A program made the translations under genes and the position numbers. From Endozoicomonas sp. OPT23 (GTDB taxonomy: Bacteria > Pseudomonadota > Gammaproteobacteria > Pseudomonadales > Endozoicomonadaceae): 64,000 nucleotides of DNA. The DNA lies in assembly GCF_009653635.1 (NCBI RefSeq), contig NZ_PPFD01000007.1, positions 278,022 to 342,021 on the forward strand. The letters run 5' to 3'. Below, piece after piece: positions 62,511 to 64,000 of the stretch (position 1 is the stretch's first letter; each line of letters begins with the position of its first letter). The notes under the pieces were generated by a model. It ran no database searches and was not told the origin of the DNA. It saw only the letters and a list, made by a program, of their open reading frames with translations.

Positions 62511-64000
62511 ATGAATGAATTGAGCCACTCGATACCCGAAAAGATCAAACTACAGCTGTTTGATAAAGAGCAGTTTGTCAGCCAGCTTCAATCCTCAAAC
62601 ACCCCCATCCCTCTTTATAAAGATCTTCGTAACAACGCCATTACCTTGCTCAACCAATGGTTTTCCGAAGAGCTGGATATTGAAATTCTGGTGGCCGCCA
62701 ATACCTGGTTTATTGATCAGCTATTAACCACGGCCTGGCAGCAACTGGATTGGAGTGCTCCACCCAAAATCAGCCTTCTGGCTGTTGGTGGTTATGGCCG
62801 GGGCGAGCTCCATATTGGTTCCGACATAGACATTCTGCTTCTTCTTGATTCCGAAGATTACCAGAGCCATCGGGACAGCATTGAGTCCTTCCTGACTCTG
62901 CTTTGGGATATAGGGTTAAAAGTAGGCTCAAGCGTCCGATCTGTTAAAGAGTGCGCCAATCAGGCCAAAGATGACCTGACCATCATCACCAATATGATGG
63001 AATCCCGATCACTGAGCGATCCCGCCAACTTGCACCACCAGCTTGAACGAGCCATCAGCATTCAGTACATGTGGCCCAGCACCGAGTATCTGCAAGCCAA
63101 GTTTGACGAACAGAAGTCACGCCATAAAAAATACGCCGACACCGAATACTCTCTGGAACCCAATATCAAGGGCTCGCCTGGCGGCATCAGAGATCTCCAT
63201 ATGATCGGCTGGATTGCCCGTCGCCATTACGGAACACACAACCCTCGTGAACTGGCTGAACTGAACTTCATCACCCAGTCGGAGTACGAACAACTGGTAA
63301 AGTGTCGTGCATTCCTGTGGCGAGTTCGCTGGGCATTGCATGATTTAACCGGTCGCGGGGAAGATCGTCTTTTGTTCGATCACCAGAGAACACTGGCCGA
63401 ACACTTTGGTTACGTGGACCACGAAGGTTCAATGGCTGTAGAGCAGTTTATGCAGAGTTACTTCCGCAACGTACTCATTGTCGGGCAGATGAAGGACATC
63501 ATTCTTCAGCACTTCGACGATGAAATACTGAACGCCGACAGCAACCGTGAAATCATCCCGGTCAACAGCCGCTTTCAATTGCACAACCAGTATCTGGAAG
63601 TGACTCACGATCAGGTGTTTGAGGAACACCCCCCCGCCCTTCTGGAACTCTTTGCCCTAATGACACAGGACAGAGACATTCTCGGTGCAAAGGCTGAAAC
63701 CATTCGACTGCTGCGTGAAAACCGTCATCGTGTAGATACCGTATTCCGAAAAGATCCTCGCTGCAGCAAGTTATTCCTGCAAATTCTGCAGGCACCCTAT
63801 AACCTCAGCATTACCCTGAGAAGAATGTCCCGCTACGGCATTCTTGGTCGCTACCTGCCTGAGTACGGTCGCATTATTGGCCAGATGCAGTTTGACCTTT
63901 TCCACACTTACACCGTTGACGCCCACACGCAGCTATTAATAAAACACCTGCGCAGCTTCAGCTATAAAGATAATGAGCAGCGCTACCCTATCGCCTCGAA
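62511..64000 (+). CDS. glnD: Bifunctional uridylyltransferase GlnD (3' end outside window)
   Basis: This is the N-terminal 496 residues of the PII uridylyltransferase/uridylyl-removing enzyme, the glutamine sensor of nitrogen control. The frame opens at the ATG at 62511 and runs off the right edge without a stop. The nucleotidyltransferase site is VGGYGRGELHIGSDIDILLL (about 92-111, Asp-X-Asp). The central KGSPGGIRDLHMIGWIARRH follows, then the start of the HD domain with FDLFHTYTVDAHTQLLIKHL near the end. The ACT domains would lie beyond the window. No strong ribosome binding site precedes the ATG. Confidence 0.96.
   Translation, partial: MNELSHSIPEKIKLQLFDKEQFVSQLQSSNTPIPLYKDLRNNAITLLNQWFSEELDIEILVAANTWFIDQLLTTAWQQLDWSAPPKISLLAVGGYGRGELHIGSDIDILLLLDSEDYQSHRDSIESFLTLLWDIGLKVGSSVRSVKECANQAKDDLTIITNMMESRSLSDPANLHHQLERAISIQYMWPSTEYLQAKFDEQKSRHKKYADTEYSLEPNIKGSPGGIRDLHMIGWIARRHYGTHNPRELAELNFITQSEYEQLVKCRAFLWRVRWALHDLTGRGEDRLLFDHQRTLAEHFGYVDHEGSMAVEQFMQSYFRNVLIVGQMKDIILQHFDDEILNADSNREIIPVNSRFQLHNQYLEVTHDQVFEEHPPALLELFALMTQDRDILGAKAETIRLLRENRHRVDTVFRKDPRCSKLFLQILQAPYNLSITLRRMSRYGILGRYLPEYGRIIGQMQFDLFHTYTVDAHTQLLIKHLRSFSYKDNEQRYPIAS

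Overview
The window looks like a chromosome segment of a marine gammaproteobacterium of the Oceanospirillales type. The order recX-recA-pncC ... mutS-fdxA-rpoS-nlpD ... pcm-surE-truD-ispF-ispD-ftsB-eno-kdsA-pyrG ... tilS-accA-dnaE-rnhB-lpxB-lpxA-fabZ-lpxD-skp-bamA-rseP-dxr-cdsA-uppS-frr-pyrH-tsf-rpsB / map-glnD is essentially the block known from Pseudomonas and relatives. Two very large, repetitive, probably exported proteins at the left edge would fit a host-associated genus such as Endozoicomonas, but that genus call is an inference. No rRNA, tRNA, CRISPR array, transposase or integrase was seen.

Bases 1-16900 are accessory. A giant acidic, repeat-rich protein runs in from the left edge (at least 2141 residues, eight 57-59-residue tandem repeats, three copies of a longer Cys-containing module, one LamG-like domain). 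A small VOC-fold protein follows on the other strand. Then comes a 2331-residue Ser-rich protein with a signal peptide and a hydrophobic C-terminal part, an AT-rich gap, a TetR-type regulator, an exported protein with a possible GyrI-like fold, and a membrane fatty acid hydroxylase/sterol desaturase.

Bases 16900-32900 hold DNA repair and stress genes (recX, recA with a LexA-like box, pncC, mutS, fdxA, rpoS, nlpD) and a housekeeping run (pcm, surE, truD, ispF, ispD, ftsB). Two additions interrupt the familiar order: a three-gene plus-strand group between pncC and mutS (exported S15-type hydrolase, DUF1223 protein, small membrane protein), and a DUF368 membrane protein between nlpD and pcm.

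Bases 33000-46000 hold eno, kdsA, pyrG, tilS, accA and dnaE. A membrane-anchored M48 protease and a DUF898 membrane protein sit between pyrG and tilS, overlapping by one base. The 500-base eno leader region has a good promoter candidate, a hairpin and an unannotated 21-codon reading frame with a ribosome binding site.

Bases 46000-61100 are the envelope and translation block. rnhB, lpxB, lpxA, fabZ, lpxD, skp, bamA, rseP, dxr, cdsA and uppS link lipid A, fatty acid, outer membrane protein, isoprenoid and phospholipid synthesis. frr, pyrH, tsf and rpsB follow upstream. Several intrinsic terminators break this run into smaller transcripts (lpxD/fabZ, bamA/skp, rpsB/tsf). The start codons of about a dozen genes were moved downstream of the longest reading frame, because Shine-Dalgarno sites, family length or an intervening terminator favour the inner start. 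map and glnD (cut by the right edge) run divergently from rpsB.
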